Notes under the pieces: model-generated
The model's database searches: none
Seen by the model: only the letters and a program-made list of their open reading frames with translations
Told to the model about the DNA's origin: nothing
Source of the DNA: Nautilus pompilius
Lineage: Eukaryota > Mollusca > Cephalopoda > Nautilida > Nautilidae
DNA: 64,000 nucleotides
Assembly (NCBI GenBank): GCA_018389105.1
Contig: JACATO010000317.1
Location: forward strand, 2,761,001 to 2,825,000
Direction of reading: 5' to 3'
Part shown: positions 51,850 through 63,544 of the stretch, piece by piece
Numbering within the stretch: position 1 is the first letter of the stretch
Layout: the number at the start of each line of letters is the position of its first letter
Made by a program: the position numbers and the translations under genes

Positions 51850-52110
51850 GAACCGCGGCACGGTAGTCTAGTGGGTAGCGTACCAGACTTGCTAAATTTC
51901 GGTTTCGAGTTCTAACCCCCTGTTTATTTTAATCCTTCTTCACCAACTGGCCATGTGGGTTTCCTCTGGGCACTCCAGTTTGTTTCTATATCTAAACAAT
52001 GAAGTTTTAGTAAAATCATTCATTAGGTCGGCTGAAGTATATGGGGGCACTATCGTACTAGCTGTGCTTTCCGGTGTCCGGCCAGCTTCCCAGATGAGGA
52101 ACGCAACAAC
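51850..52110 (+). mobile_element. tRNA-derived SINE
   Basis: An A-box-like TAGTCTAGTGGGTAGCG near 51864-51880 and a B-box-like GGTTTCGAGTTCTAAC at 51901-51916 stand at tRNA spacing. The body has GTGGGTTTCCTCTGGGCACT and ends near the CCGGCCAGCTTCCCAGATGA segment at about 52080-52100. The tRNA-like part does not fold as a normal tRNA in the anticodon arm, so I do not call a tRNA gene. Confidence 0.72.
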
Positions 52111-52114
52111 AAAC

Positions 52115-53750
52115 TAACAGTTTGCAATAGCTAAAACAACTTACAAAAGCGATGGTCAATAAAGGCATTCTGGCTAGGTTCCCTGCTATCTGGATTAATA
52201 ATCATGCAATCTTTTGTCAGTTTACTATTGATAACCAATTTAAACGAACAGTTGGCTTTTTTCTGTCTCATTACAAATATTTCTGTTTTAACCTAATATG
52301 GACATCCTCTGCATCTGTTACAATAGCTTATCTTTAGAACTGTGGTTCCCCTTTGATTGAGTATATCTTGATTGATAATAAAGTTTGTTTATTATTGATT
52401 AAGCTTGTGCTAAACTATTTTTATTCCATTGCTTTCGTTTAAATTCAAAATTTCTTTTTCTTCATTTAACATCGTAATAAGCACCTTTTCGAAAAAAGAG
52501 AAATAAAATTAGAAACATTTCCTTTCTTCAATGGTAATGACGTTAATTATGTTGTCACTTCGTAAGATTAATAGAAATTTATTTACGCGAGTGCAGTAAA
52601 TTGATAGAAACCTAAAATATTGTGCTAAAATTTCAATAATTAGTTAATCAAATTTAAAACTACAGTTGAAAGTAGAATAGCAATAATTAACTTGATGGCA
52701 GCGAAACTGTCATCTTGAAAATAATCGATAAATTTCCAATTTATGATTTTCCTGGACACAAGTCGGTAAAATAAGAAATGGTCGTTTTCAAAGACAGTTA
52801 AAAAAATTGTTTCAACTTTAATGTTGCTTAAACATTTAGTTATACAATAACTCTTTGCTTTAATTATATTTTGTCTACACTAAAGGTTTTACAAAATTTA
52901 TTTTTTAAAAATATCTTAGATAAAAGAATTTGCAATGCTACCCTGATAACTCTCTTTTGTAGAATCATCCGAATATCATTTCTAAAGCTCTTTCTAAATA
53001 AACTTTGTATTTGTTATTAGGTTAATCTGGGATAATTAATGCCTTATAACTATGGTTGGTTCGCAAAAATGCCTAAGCGCAACCTGTCCAAACCAATAAC
53101 ACTTAAAATTTAATATCCGAGAGCTTCGTCAAAGGGAAAAAAAGGAAGCAAATAAAATTTATTGTGAGAGAATCGAATTCGATATCTTGGAAAATAACAG
53201 AAGCCCTCTGAGTTGCAACTAAATTCTAAGTGAATTTAAAATACTCAGGGTGGCAGAAAGAAACTTTCCTTGTTGGCTTTATTGTCAGCATTGAAAAAAA
53301 AATTTTTTGTTGTTGTTGCCTTGGCTTAGCGTAAAATATCGTCCAAATTAAATTACAATTGCGCTCACCTGAATGAAAAATGTTCGGAGTAACTCGAAAG
53401 AAGAATTCCATGTCTCAACGTCGAACAGCTAATGGCCGGCAGCCGCTGAGATTTAAAAGGAACTATTAACATTCTTGGGGTTCTTGATTAAAACAGAAAT
53501 GTAGACTTTTAAGTACAGTGCCTTGTATACAGCGCCTAAAGTTTTAAAAAAACTGTTTAATTTAAAATATTTACCTTACATGATTCTTCTTAAAGATATG
53601 GATATATGTAGTATGGGCTAAGGTTAGATGCGCACGTGCTAGTTTTTATGAATTTCTAATAACATAAATTGAAGGTATTTTGCTACAAAACACACTGCAA
53701 TATCTGTAACTGGGCTGGTTGCTTTTTGTCCAGTAGAATGACGTGTTGTA
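52115..53750. other. Unassigned non-coding DNA
   Basis: AT-rich, with no recognised gene, RNA or transposon. Confidence 0.5.
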
Positions 53751-53754
53751 TATG

Positions 53755-53935
53755 TGTGTTTTCAGTATCTCATGATGTTGTAGACAGATAACGTCGACGC
53801 TAGGATTTGAGTCAGGAATTTACAGGTGTAACCAGCTCAGTTAGTAGCACGCATGGGGTTAACAACCGGAGCTTCCTGGTTCAAATCCCAGCGTCGACGT
53901 TAGTTGTCTGCGGTATTTTGAGATCCTGAAAACAC
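53755..53935 (+). mobile_element. Fold-back element with tRNA-like promoter boxes
   Basis: The left arm (about 53755-53818) and right arm (53873-53935) are imperfect reverse complements over about 63 bases. The core CGTCGACGCT-GGATTTGA is nearly exact in both. The 54-base loop carries an A-box-like AGCTCAGTTAGTAGCACGC, and the right arm contains GGTTCAAATCCCAGC, a good B box, so a polymerase III promoter spans loop and arm. The left arm therefore carries an inverted second B box. Confidence 0.75.
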
Positions 53936-53939
53936 CTAA

Positions 53940-54228
53940 ATACATTTTCAAAGTGTTTTAAAAAATCACAAGGTGGTCTGTGGTAATAGCAACAATACCT
54001 GTTGTTTTCATAGTTCTAGTGTCCTACCTGCTGATCTGCTGTTGCTCTGGGTCTTCTCGATTCTTTTTGTTATTTATGTCCTCATTATCGCACTGATTTC
54101 AATCTATACATTTTGTAGTTGTTTTCCACGTTCTTGCTGTGGTTAGATCCGTGTTGTTCATTTCTGTTCTTGCGGCTTTTGTTGTTGTCTTGCTATTATT
54201 GGTACAAATTTAAGCTGCTTTCGTTGGT
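53940..54228. other. Unassigned DNA
   Basis: Nothing recognised. Confidence 0.5.
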
Positions 54229-54229
54229 G

Positions 54230-54515
54230 TTCACCGAAGTCCGCAAGGTAGCCAACCCTGGCGAAAGCGCGGTCGTCCACTAGGGAGTGATGCCAACTCT
54301 GCCCTTACCTAGGGACTGGCGCCCACGGCTTCGGCGGGGAAGTTCTCACTGGAGCTTGTAATTTTTAATAAATTTGGGAGGAAATCTGAGTGCATAGGTG
54401 AAACACAAGCAACCGAATGGAAGAGAAGACCAAAGCAAAACCGCGCCAAGGAGATTCGCCAAACCAAGCCGGTTCCATCAAGGATTCGAACGCACTCTCC
54501 TGATCACCGGACTAT
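54230..54515 (-). mobile_element. SINE copy, minus strand
   Basis: On the minus strand the copy begins near GTGATCAGGAGAGTGCGTTC and has the B box GTTCGAATCCT (54494-54484). It continues with GGTTTGGCGAATCTCC and CAGATTTCCTCCC, the order seen in the 36.06-kb copy. A GC-rich tail, roughly 54320-54240, reads CCGCCGAAGCCGTGGGCGCC and so on. Confidence 0.75.
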
Positions 54516-54519
54516 TGCT

Positions 54520-57500
54520 TTGACATAAATTTAAGAAATAATCTCTTTAATAAACCACTCTTGTCAATCTATTCGACTGTTTATAAATCTGAAAATAAAA
54601 CGTAGCTTTACTTAGTCTTTGCCTTTTGTTTTAAAATGGATGATTTTTTTGTTCTCGAAATATTTTTAAAGAAAAGGCTTTGAATGGCCTCAGTTGATTC
54701 AAAGCCATCTGTCATGTTATTATAATTAACCAGATACAGAAAACAGTTTTAAGATGTTTTAATTCAGTATTTAGACAGAAAGATTAAGTCAGTAAATGTC
54801 TATTTTAGTGCATTATTCTATCAAAATATGGGAACTGTCCTTACCACAACTACTCGATATTTTTCAAGATTTTTAAAATCAGTTAAAGGCAATCAGTCTT
54901 CATTCTCATCTAAAGCTAACGCCATTTACAACCAGTGAGATCGATAACTGAAAACAGGAAAACAGATTTACAAGATTGTGGTTTTACTGGATGATATGAA
55001 AACATTTTGTTCAGGTAGCTTGATATCTGCTCAAAACAAACGTTTAGCTGAAGAAATTCATTAAATTTAGTTGCTTTAAAACTAAGGAGTAATATTTAAT
55101 ATTCTAATTTCTGAAATAGGTAGCAGTATTACTATTACACATTAGTTAATCTACTTTCAATATGCTTATTTAATGTTGATGTATAATATTTAAAATGTCT
55201 CGTTAAAGCTTAGTTGGTAACACGTGCACGTGAAAAGTATTTTATCAAGTTGTTTTTTGTCGTATTTTTTTAAATTTATAACAATAAAAAATAAAGTACT
55301 AGAGGCTGGTAGTAAAGTCGTTAAATTTTCTTCAGTGTGAGCTCGAGGAAGAGGCGAACAGAAACTAGACGGCAGTAAATCACAAACAGAAACATTCCTG
55401 TGTACATTTATTTCGTTTGATTTTTAAAACAAACCTTTTCGCGACCAATGAGGAAAATGCGTTTCCGTCGGGCGGAAATTCCTCCAGAGAGAGTTTTCTG
55501 ATTTTTTCGGTTGGTCTTCGTGGGGAGGAGGATAGAAAATGAGGTTTGGATCTCACAGAAGTTCCCTTCCCACATAAAATTAAAGCAGAAACCATTAACG
55601 GTGGCGGTTTGTCTGATTTCGTTAATTTTTTTTTCCGCCACAAGTATACTTCAAAGGGCGGGTTCGATTCTAAAGTCGGCGCCAGAGACCCTCAGATGGT
55701 CCTCGAGCGAGCTTCGGGATACCTCGATCCGAGAATGTCGGGAGAGCTTCTTTGACAACCATAGTACTTACGAATGTCGCGTCGCTTGCTCAGAGATAAA
55801 GAAGAGGATGTGGCTCTTTAAATAAAAGTTTCATCAGCCCAATGGAATTTAAATTAGAAAACACAAATACGGTTAAGCAGTTTAAATATACACCTTGACA
55901 GGTGTAATTATGGAAATATCACTCAATTATCTCATATACGAGGATTGTACTTAAAGTAATGATCTGTAATTAATTAAAGAATAATCCCTATTATGATAAA
56001 ACCGAGATTTCAATCACAAAATACAATATCGAAACCACTCATTAACATTAATAATATTATTGTTACTCCAAAAGGTAGAAAAGCAGAAGCCACTGCAAAT
56101 GGAGTCCATCATGAACTGTGTATTGGAACAAAACGTTCTGATAGGATTCCTCACAAAAGAGTGTGTAAGCCCTAAATTCATTCATGCATGACTGCGGAAT
56201 ATGCACAGTGAGTCTAGCGTCAGTTAGGCTGCGGTGAGTTATTGTACCGAATGCGTTTGAAAAAAATTTCACAATAGAATTTGCCAACTGGAAAAAACCA
56301 GTGGGGAAAGTGTCGCTAGAAATAGATTATGTGGACGATCGAACACTTCTTCGTTTGGATTAGTTCTGGTATTTCCATGAGGTTATGCTTTTTCTTAAAT
56401 AAAATTACAGGCTTTCTGAATAGAGAATTTTGCTTTAATTAATTTAGGCTCATTAATTTCAGTAAAAAAAATCGTATTCTTCCCATCTCTGTTAGTTTTT
56501 TCGTACAGCTGCATGTGTAATCGCATATGAACTTTAAGGTTTATGCATGAAAAAAACATACTTTTTATTTGGATTATTTAGCCTCCTATGGCTGAGGAAA
56601 ATGTGCAACAGAAAAACAACGGTCACATTCACTGAAGGAGAACATTACACACAGAGTGGCCATCTTTGATCGAAATAAACAGCAGTAGTAAACGTCGGTT
56701 CTTGGAAAGTGGTGAGGAAAAGATTCAGTCAAGCAATAATGGCTTACTGCTTGTCATTATTGTTAGCTGCGCTATTAGCCTTTGCCAATATTATTTTCCT
56801 AGAATTTGCAATTTACGAAACTGTCAGAAATTTTATTGCCTACGAAAGAAAATAAATGGATAAATTAAAATGGAAGCGTGTATTATATAAGAGCCGTTCA
56901 AACAACACTCGCTGGAAATAAAACCACCCTAATAGAACTGGGCCAGGCTTCGTTTAAGAATCCAAAGTAAATATAAAAATGAAATCTGAGGAAAGAGCAG
57001 GCAGAAGAACAATGAGATGGGTAACCGATGTTTTACATCTGAAAAACAGGTCAATCAAATGGAAAAATTTGAAATCGATGTAAAAATAACATTTTCCTTG
57101 AAGACGTCAGGGTTTCCAGCGCACGTGGTTGGAGCCAGAGTTGCTTAATCTCACAAAATCGGCTAAATGGGGATGCTGAGAGGATTTTCCGATCAACAAG
57201 AGAACCTAGTTGTGTGGCAGAAACACTGTGCGCCATAAACGGGAGCTTGCTCCACACCTGGCTTCGGCCACCACCCTCCACTCCCTTCTCCTCGGAGATA
57301 CACACGCATACAAGAACTTTCACACGCACCCTCACGCAAGCACCACAAAAAGATAAAAAAGGAGTCGCCTAGAGTAGACTATAGAGCAATGGAACGACCA
57401 AAAACTGTCTCCCTACTGGCGAGTCTAATTTTGATCTGTTTGGCAGGAAGAGACGAGTAACTTTGCGTGAAGGGCGGGAACAACTAAATCGGAAGTGGAT

Positions 57501-58159
57501 ATTTTAAAGACAAAGACCAATGTGCCAGGATGTATTTGTTATGATGAAGTCGGAAATACGGAGATAGATAGAATAATAGACCAGAAAGTTTATTATGGCA
57601 TTCAGTATTCACTGCGCTCTCCGCGTGGTAATGTAAAACAAAGAAAAAATTTTTATTACAACAGGAGTTCCAAATGTCCACAATCGGCATCCACGCAAGA
57701 ATTGCAAAGTTTGACAACAAAGAGACATGCAATCACACGTAATTTCACAGGAATAGCTGTTAGGGAATCAACAATTCTATATTGAGGCTTGTGGACGGTA
57801 TCTGCTGGTTGTTTTTGGCCTGCACCTTGTCCTTAAGCACGCCCCCCCCGCAGGAAAAAATCTGGTGTGTGGGATCTGGATATCGTACTGATTGAACCGG
57901 CCCGCGTCTTCCCATCTACCTCTCAGTAAAGTCTTCATCGAAAAACTCCTATATATTTTTGCCACGCAGAGAAAAAGGATACCTCGCGAGTGTGTTATTG
58001 TATTGCACAGTACCGTCATCGATGGGTTTCCAAATGAATAACAACTTAACGTGATGTAAAAACTGTCTTTGTATGCTAGCATACGAAATTGTCTACATCA
58101 TCTTGGGGATATCGTATATTTGCAACTATTTATATATTTGTTTATTAATAGGCAAGTTA
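54520..58159. other. Unassigned DNA
   Basis: The block at 55.4-55.8 kb is GC-richer with open frames of up to 104 codons on both strands and a GGGTTCGATTC B-box-like string near 55660, so it may be an old repeat. A 7-bp-arm palindrome (TACACCT/AGGTGTA) lies at 55889-55906. No gene is recognised. Confidence 0.4.
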
Positions 58160-58855
58160 GTTAACCCTTTCGGAAGTACCTCTCGTATATATACGAGAAG
58201 TGGGCATTGCTTCTGACAGTGTTATCCCGTAAATGTACATTTGCGAAATTTCGCGGATCGAAGGAAGGTATATGGTCCCTACAGATATAAAACCCTTAAA
58301 ACGAATTTTTAGAGGAATTACTCTGTCAGGATCCATACCTACTTCCCAAAAGTATACGGAAAATACACTTCAAAGGTGTTTAATTGTTTCACTTCAATAA
58401 TCAACCAGAGATAATTTTTTTTTACATTGATGAATTAGTTTTGACAAGTTCTGTCATATTTATGGTAAATATTTATGAAAAATAGTCTGCTTAATGAATC
58501 AAAATGGCATTGCCTTGCCACTTCTAACAAACTGGGCTGACAGTATTATTAATGTATCTAGTCTCTGATAGAACTGAGATAATCGTTGATTACTTTAAAT
58601 TTAGCTTTTCTAAGCTTATCAAAATTACTTTACCTTTACTTAGTTTTATCACCATCAAATGTCTGATTATACACAAATAGAATCTGAGAATAGAAAGCAT
58701 TACTTTCTAAATAAATTATATATATATATTATTTAGAAACTAATAAAAAATTCTAGTCATCACTTGAACCAGGGCGCCGATTGTGGAATTAATTCCCCAC
58801 CCACTGGATAAATTAACTGACGCAGCTAGTTCGGTACTCCCGAAGTGGTTTCCAA
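58160..58855. mobile_element. Possible piggyBac-like non-autonomous element
   Basis: TTAACCCTTTCGGAAGTACC at 58161-58180 has the TTAA target plus CCC start typical of piggyBac ends. It is followed by a perfect 18-bp palindrome TCTCGTATATATACGAGA (58181-58198). A diverged inverted counterpart, GGTACTCCCGAAG, is at 58832-58844, but it lacks a clear GGGTTAA end. No transposase is present. The assignment is tentative. Confidence 0.35.
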
Positions 58856-58859
58856 GGAG

Positions 58860-59492
58860 AAGAGAAAACCAGCGGTCGGTCCCGCGGAGAGAACAGATAT
58901 GAAGCAGCTCATCGATTATTTCTAACCGACCTACGTATCCTCCAAGCTTACATCACAGAGAGACTGCTGGACACCTCCGATTCTCACTTTATTGGAGCTG
59001 AAAAGTGAAACCACGTGTGGTTTTGACAGGTGCCAGCTTCCAGCTCTGCCAGCCTGCCGGAAAAGCCAGCATCTGACCGCAGAGAGAGAGAGAGAGAGGT
59101 TGTTGCTGGGCGGATACGAGAGAACAAATCAACTCATCACTATTGTGCTCACGAGAATGTGGCATTTGAAAACGATTTTGTCGGTCAGGTGGGAGACTTT
59201 CCTCGCGAGCACACCTTCGTTGAGGGTGCTTTGAAAGATTGCGGAGGCTCAGCGTACAGCTGCACTTATCTCTTTGACTTTTCGCCCAGGTTCCAAAAGA
59301 ACTGTCGTAGTAGCTCTGCTATCTCTCCTAAATATCGCACTTCGCGCGCTCACGTAATTGATGACCCATCGTTCGAATCAATTTGTAACCGAATAGATTT
59401 TGTTTAGAAAAAGCGACAAAAGTTAGTTTCGCTCACCCTTGCAAGAGCGATCACAGTCCATAGAAATCCCTCACCACCGCCCAAGTCCACAG
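58860..59492 (+). other. Probable 5' flank and 5' untranslated region of the GPCR gene
   Basis: GC-balanced DNA directly upstream of the receptor exon. A short GA run lies at 59081-59098. The open frames here (up to 125 codons) lack recognisable domains. No TATA box or initiator is convincing. The receptor frame itself stays open upstream to about 59439 but without an ATG. Confidence 0.4.
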
Positions 59493-59802
59493 ATGAGTTT
59501 TAGAAACCTAACACAGTTTCTGTACCCTGGAAAATTAAATATCGTGCCGCTCACTGAGGCAGCGATGAAAGTGATGTTCTACGGGATAATCATTGTGTCG
59601 TCTCTCGTTGGAAATGTTCTTCTAATTGTCATCGTCCTGCGCCAAAAGCGACTGAGAACTGTCACCAATTTTTACCTGGTCAATCTGGCCGTGGCTGACC
59701 TGCTCGTCACGTTATGCTGCAGCTGGGTGCATCTGGTCGACAACCTGACAGAAGGATGGGTTTTGGGCGCCTTTTTCTGCAAGTTCAACAGCTTTTCTCA
59801 AG
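59493..59802 (+). CDS. Rhodopsin-class peptide-type GPCR, first coding exon (partial)
   Basis: This exon encodes the extracellular N-terminus, TM1, TM2 and the start of TM3 of a seven-helix receptor in the plasma membrane. The ATG at 59493 gives a short N-terminus with an N-glycosylation site (Asn5-Leu-Thr). TM1 spans about residues 27-49 with the Gly40-Asn41 motif, and TM2 about 60-80 with NLAVAD, whose Asp69 is the conserved sodium-site aspartate. Extracellular loop 1 has a second possible glycosylation site (Asn84-Leu-Thr) and the conserved Trp89. Cys96 is the TM3 cysteine that pairs with loop 2. The exon ends CAAG at 59802 before GTACGT, a consensus donor in phase 1, just after Ser-Phe-Ser-Gln; peptide receptors often have an intron at this place. 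The subtype is unresolved, with a neuropeptide receptor (NPY/RYamide/QRFP/orexin-like group) most likely. Later exons are not found downstream within the window. Confidence 0.9.
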
Positions 59803-61005
59803 GTACGTTTCTTTTGATCAGTTTGTTAAATCACTTCTAACACCTGCTCTATGTCTTTTATTCCTGTCTATTAGAAAACGTATTTATTTTATATTTACTT
59901 ACTATTCAAAGAAACCTCAAAACCGGCCGCCAGATGATTCCACATCAGTAATGTATTGATCCTTTTGTTATCCTGATAATTCTAATCTCCTGCTTTCTTT
60001 TCAAACATCCGGATAAACCGATATAATGATATCACGAATTTAGAGTTAATTCTTTGTATTTCTGATTTCATAACCCTAATATACCTGTTGCGATAGTTTC
60101 GTAGTTTCGTTTTCCGCAATACTTGATATTCAGCACCTGTTGGTACCATTCACTAAATGTTCTTAACTTACGCAGATGCTGGTAAACGATAATAAAACTA
60201 TCATCTCATTATCATTATTAAATTAGTAAAAAGCTATTCTCTTGATATTTTTTTTCCATTTCATTCATTTTCAGTACAACTTTTATGATATTTCGGCTTT
60301 TAGACAAATAACATTTTTCTCTGCTGAATCAGTAGAGTCGTAAAGTTCGTATTTAAATGGCATTTAAAAAAAAGAGAAACTTTACATTGGAAAAGTTTTC
60401 ATTTTTAATTCTTTACAGGGTCCCATTAATATTTGGAAAAGAAATAATGTGATATTTATAACACTTCAGGTTTAACATCATGCAAACATCTCATAATCCT
60501 TTTTCTTGTTTTTCTTTCTTTCTGATATACAATGTCTACTAGTCCTTTACATGTCTGAATTTTATCCGGCCGAGTTAATTATTTGATCTTCATTAAAGTT
60601 GCAGATCCCGTAAACTATACATATGCTAAAACAACATCCATTTTTTAAAGATGAACTTAAAGTGAATTAAGTTTAGGATGAATTTAAGAAAAGATGATAA
60701 AGTGAGAAGAAAATCACCAGGTGATTATGCTTGTGTTCCATTAATAATCATTTAATATTTTATAACTTTATTTCAGATAATTTTTCTGTCTTTTTAAGAA
60801 TTATCTTCATTAAAACTTTTTTCCCCACACAAAGAGACCTCTCTCTCCACTGAAATGTTGATAAGCAGGAGTTTAAGGGATTGTTTATGATAATTTACCT
60901 GTATCACTAAATTAACGTTTGATGTTTCTGATGCACGTAAGAGCGAAACTATAGTTCGCATGTCAAGAAAACCAAAAACAACTTTGTGCGCGTCATGTTG
61001 CTGGT
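59803..61005 (+). other. Intron 1 of the GPCR gene, unassigned AT-rich DNA
   Basis: Starts with the GTACGT donor. I searched for a TM3-TM4 exon with a DRY-type motif and saw none, so the intron probably extends past the end of the window. Confidence 0.55.
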
Positions 61006-61007
61006 AT

Positions 61008-61172
61008 CCGGCTGTATATCAGCTACGTAAGATGGGGCATCCGTTCGTTTCTAAATGTAAAAGCAAACCGGAGAGCGCTGAGGAATCTCTCGCGGCTTGG
61101 CTGGGAAGTGAACTTAGCTTCTTGACCTTAGCAATCTAGCGGGCTAACCACTAAACTACCGCTATGCTCATT
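61008..61172 (-). mobile_element. tRNA-derived SINE, minus strand, within the GPCR intron
   Basis: On the minus strand the A box TAGTTTAGTGGTTAGC (61158-61143) and a B-box-like AAGTTCACTTCCC (61121-61109) are at tRNA-like spacing. They are followed by GCGCTCTCCGGTTTGC and a TACATTTAGAAA tail, similar to the bodies of the other SINEs. Confidence 0.65.
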
Positions 61173-61174
61173 AT

Positions 61175-62690
61175 GCATTATGCGTCATAATATTGTTGCA
61201 AATGTTAATGAATTTACGGTTTATAAACTTCTAGAAAACATTTTCTGGAAAATGGAAATAAATGCTAAAATATGCTTTTTTTAAAAAGATAATTCAAGGT
61301 ATTTTTAAATATCAAAGCGAGTTGTTTTGCATTTTCTCTTTCTTGAATGTGAACATTCTAAGCTGAAAATTTCTCCAGATTTAAGAAAAAGAGAAATTTA
61401 AGCAAAATATAACTGAAAAAATTAATTTGATACCCCGTACGTGAATAATTTATTTGCTGTAAAATGTCAGTTACAGTAAACGTTCCTATAGTAAGGTGAC
61501 AATAAAAAGCAATCACGCGGTGAAAAGTTAAGTAACGTAAAACCTTAAGAGCAGAAAGAAGAAGAGCCGTAACATCCTTGGACTCTGGATCCAATGAGCT
61601 GAGGAAAAAGTACAAACCGCGCATACATCTACTCAGTGTGCGGGACAAAACTGATTTTTACCCAGGCCGGCTGCTTGTCAGGTCTCTTAGGTTAACATAT
61701 CGCACTTTCTCTTTTATCGACGGCAGGAAAACTTTGATATTGCCTTTGAAATTAAGTACCTTGTTTTCTCACAACTCTTCTACAAATATTTGATAATGAA
61801 TAGAGATCGTTCTCGCTCAGTTCTTCTAGAGAATTCTCCTCATAAGTGTTTTTTTTTCATGTCTCGACCAGACACGAGGCTTACGTGTATTTTGTATCTG
61901 CCCTGTGTAACTAGATTTTGCACGGAAAGGTTTCGTTTTGCCCACGCTGTCCTGTAATTTCCGCACGACTACTTTGAACAATCTCGAAACTTGAAAACTG
62001 CTCAAGCGAAAGATCTCGACTGATTTTTTTTTCATCCTTCGCTTCCTTCAGACGCCAGGCTAAATAATGTACAATCACAGGTAAAGGTACACGAGAAGAT
62101 GTGTTTTGGAGGAAGCGGTGTCTCGCTGGCCGCTCCGCAGAGTTTGTCCAGTCTGCTGCAGACAGTGAAAATGCTGGATGGTCGGTGAACTCATTCGTGA
62201 GCTTGATTCACAGCTTATTGACGGAGTAGTTCACCGCTTCCTGCCTAGCTACCTCTCTAGCAACAGGCGACATTGGAAACACTGCTCAGCCAGCTTTCTA
62301 CACTCATTATCCTAAAGAGAATATATATAACATTAAAATCCTTTTTTAGAAAATCTCTTAGAAGGAAGATAAACATATCACTGACAAAACGCCGACGTCA
62401 GCACGATTTTTGTCTGCTTTATCAACCTTTATTTCCAGTGCACCTTCGGAAAATCCTTCACTTACGGTCAGGCGGGTCACAGACCTTTCGTGATTGTCCT
62501 GCATATTTTCAAAAAGTGGCCATCACCGGATGAAGTCGTGTCTACTAGATCCGTGAGACCGCGAGAAGATCGTTATTGCGCGCCAACTGAGTGTAATTCA
62601 CTCTCTTTTACCTATATGATGTCATGTACAAATACAACAGAGTTGGTCATTTCGTTCTTTAAAGCAGGTAGATAACAGCAAGTAAAGATG
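61175..62690. other. Unassigned intronic/non-coding DNA
   Basis: The parts at 61.55-62.2 kb and 62.4-62.6 kb are GC-balanced but carry no GPCR transmembrane pattern or other recognised domain. Nothing supportable. Confidence 0.45.
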
Positions 62691-62699
62691 GTATTTAAA

Positions 62700-62825
62700 C
62701 TAGCCTAGGACACGCTGATTGGGTAGTCAGGGGACTAAGCTGCTCGTTCCTCATCCCGGAGGCCGAAGTCTCATTACCGCGCTTGGCTCTCGCTCGCTTC
62801 CAGGTAAACATTTCAAAACTGAAGG
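62700..62825 (+). mobile_element. Possible tRNA-derived SINE fragment
   Basis: GGGTAGTCAGGGGACTAAGC near 62719 resembles an A box, and GGCCGAAGTCTCATTACC, which ends near 62777, is a weak B box. The body motifs of the main SINE family are not clear. Confidence 0.4.
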
Positions 62826-62829
62826 ATTA

Positions 62830-63360
62830 ACCTAGTGCAAACTAGAAGTAAAGGGTCTAGACAGGAAGTCGACATCATATCAGCACCTCATCACGCTGAG
62901 GCCTAAAAGGCGATTCTTTAATTTACGAGTTCCCCAACTTTTCTTGCGCAATGAGACGGACGAATGAGAGAGAACCACAGCGCCATGTTTGCTCGCAGAC
63001 GCTTGTATCTAGATGCCAACTCTCTAACTTTGCGTAAACTGTGTGCACAACTCTATCGGGAAACATAACTGTCCCGATGTTTACACACTCGTGAAACAAT
63101 GTGTAGGTTTACATAAAGTGCTTCTTTGTTCAATTTCAAATGACTTTCTTTTGAATTAAAATGATGAATATCATTTGCTGTCGCTGGAAACTTGCACACT
63201 TAATAGAAGAACCGTTAGAAGGCTGCTTTCGCTGCTCAGATTATCTCCACGGCAACACGTTTTCCATGCAGTCGCTCACGACTATCAATTAACCTGCAAA
63301 TGTACACCAAATAATTTTTTATTCCATTTTTACTGCTATAAATGCAACAGACAAAAATAT
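62830..63360. other. Unassigned non-coding DNA
   Basis: No recognised feature. Confidence 0.5.
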
Positions 63361-63364
63361 TAAA

Positions 63365-63540
63365 GTTGAAACCCCGAATTCTCTTCCTGATCGGAGTCAG
63401 TACGGTTCGATCTACCTCCCTGTCATAGTCTCTTCTCGTTTACTCCCACATCTAAAAATGGAGACATTTATTAAGAATTTCCCTGCCAATGTCGGCAGTG
63501 CCGGGTCTGTGGCGCAGAATAAATCTCTCTAGCAGACAAC
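63365..63540 (+). mobile_element. SINE fragment
   Basis: CCTGATCGGAGTCAGTACGG and the B-box-like GGTTCGATCTACC (63403-63416) are followed by CTTCTCG and TACTCCCACATCTAAAAATG, the body signature of the 36.06-kb copy. The 3' part has GTCGGCAGTGCCGGGTCTGT. Confidence 0.65.
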
Positions 63541-63544
63541 TACA

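Noticed and set aside
51860-51916. Functional tRNA gene
   Set aside because: A and B boxes are present, but the anticodon and acceptor stems do not pair properly. A SINE head is the better reading; the same applies at 53.8 and 61.1 kb.
55380-55825. Overlapping frames of 77-104 codons on both strands
   Set aside because: Open on both strands in a GC-richer repeat-like block, without a recognisable protein.
59439-59492. Upstream extension of the GPCR frame from a TTG
   Set aside because: It is not an ATG; animal receptors start at ATG, and the one at 59493 gives a plausible short glycosylated N-terminus.
59803-59840. In-frame continuation of the GPCR exon after the FSQ residues
   Set aside because: The residues after the GTACGT donor do not continue TM3 and soon reach a stop, as expected for intron read-through.
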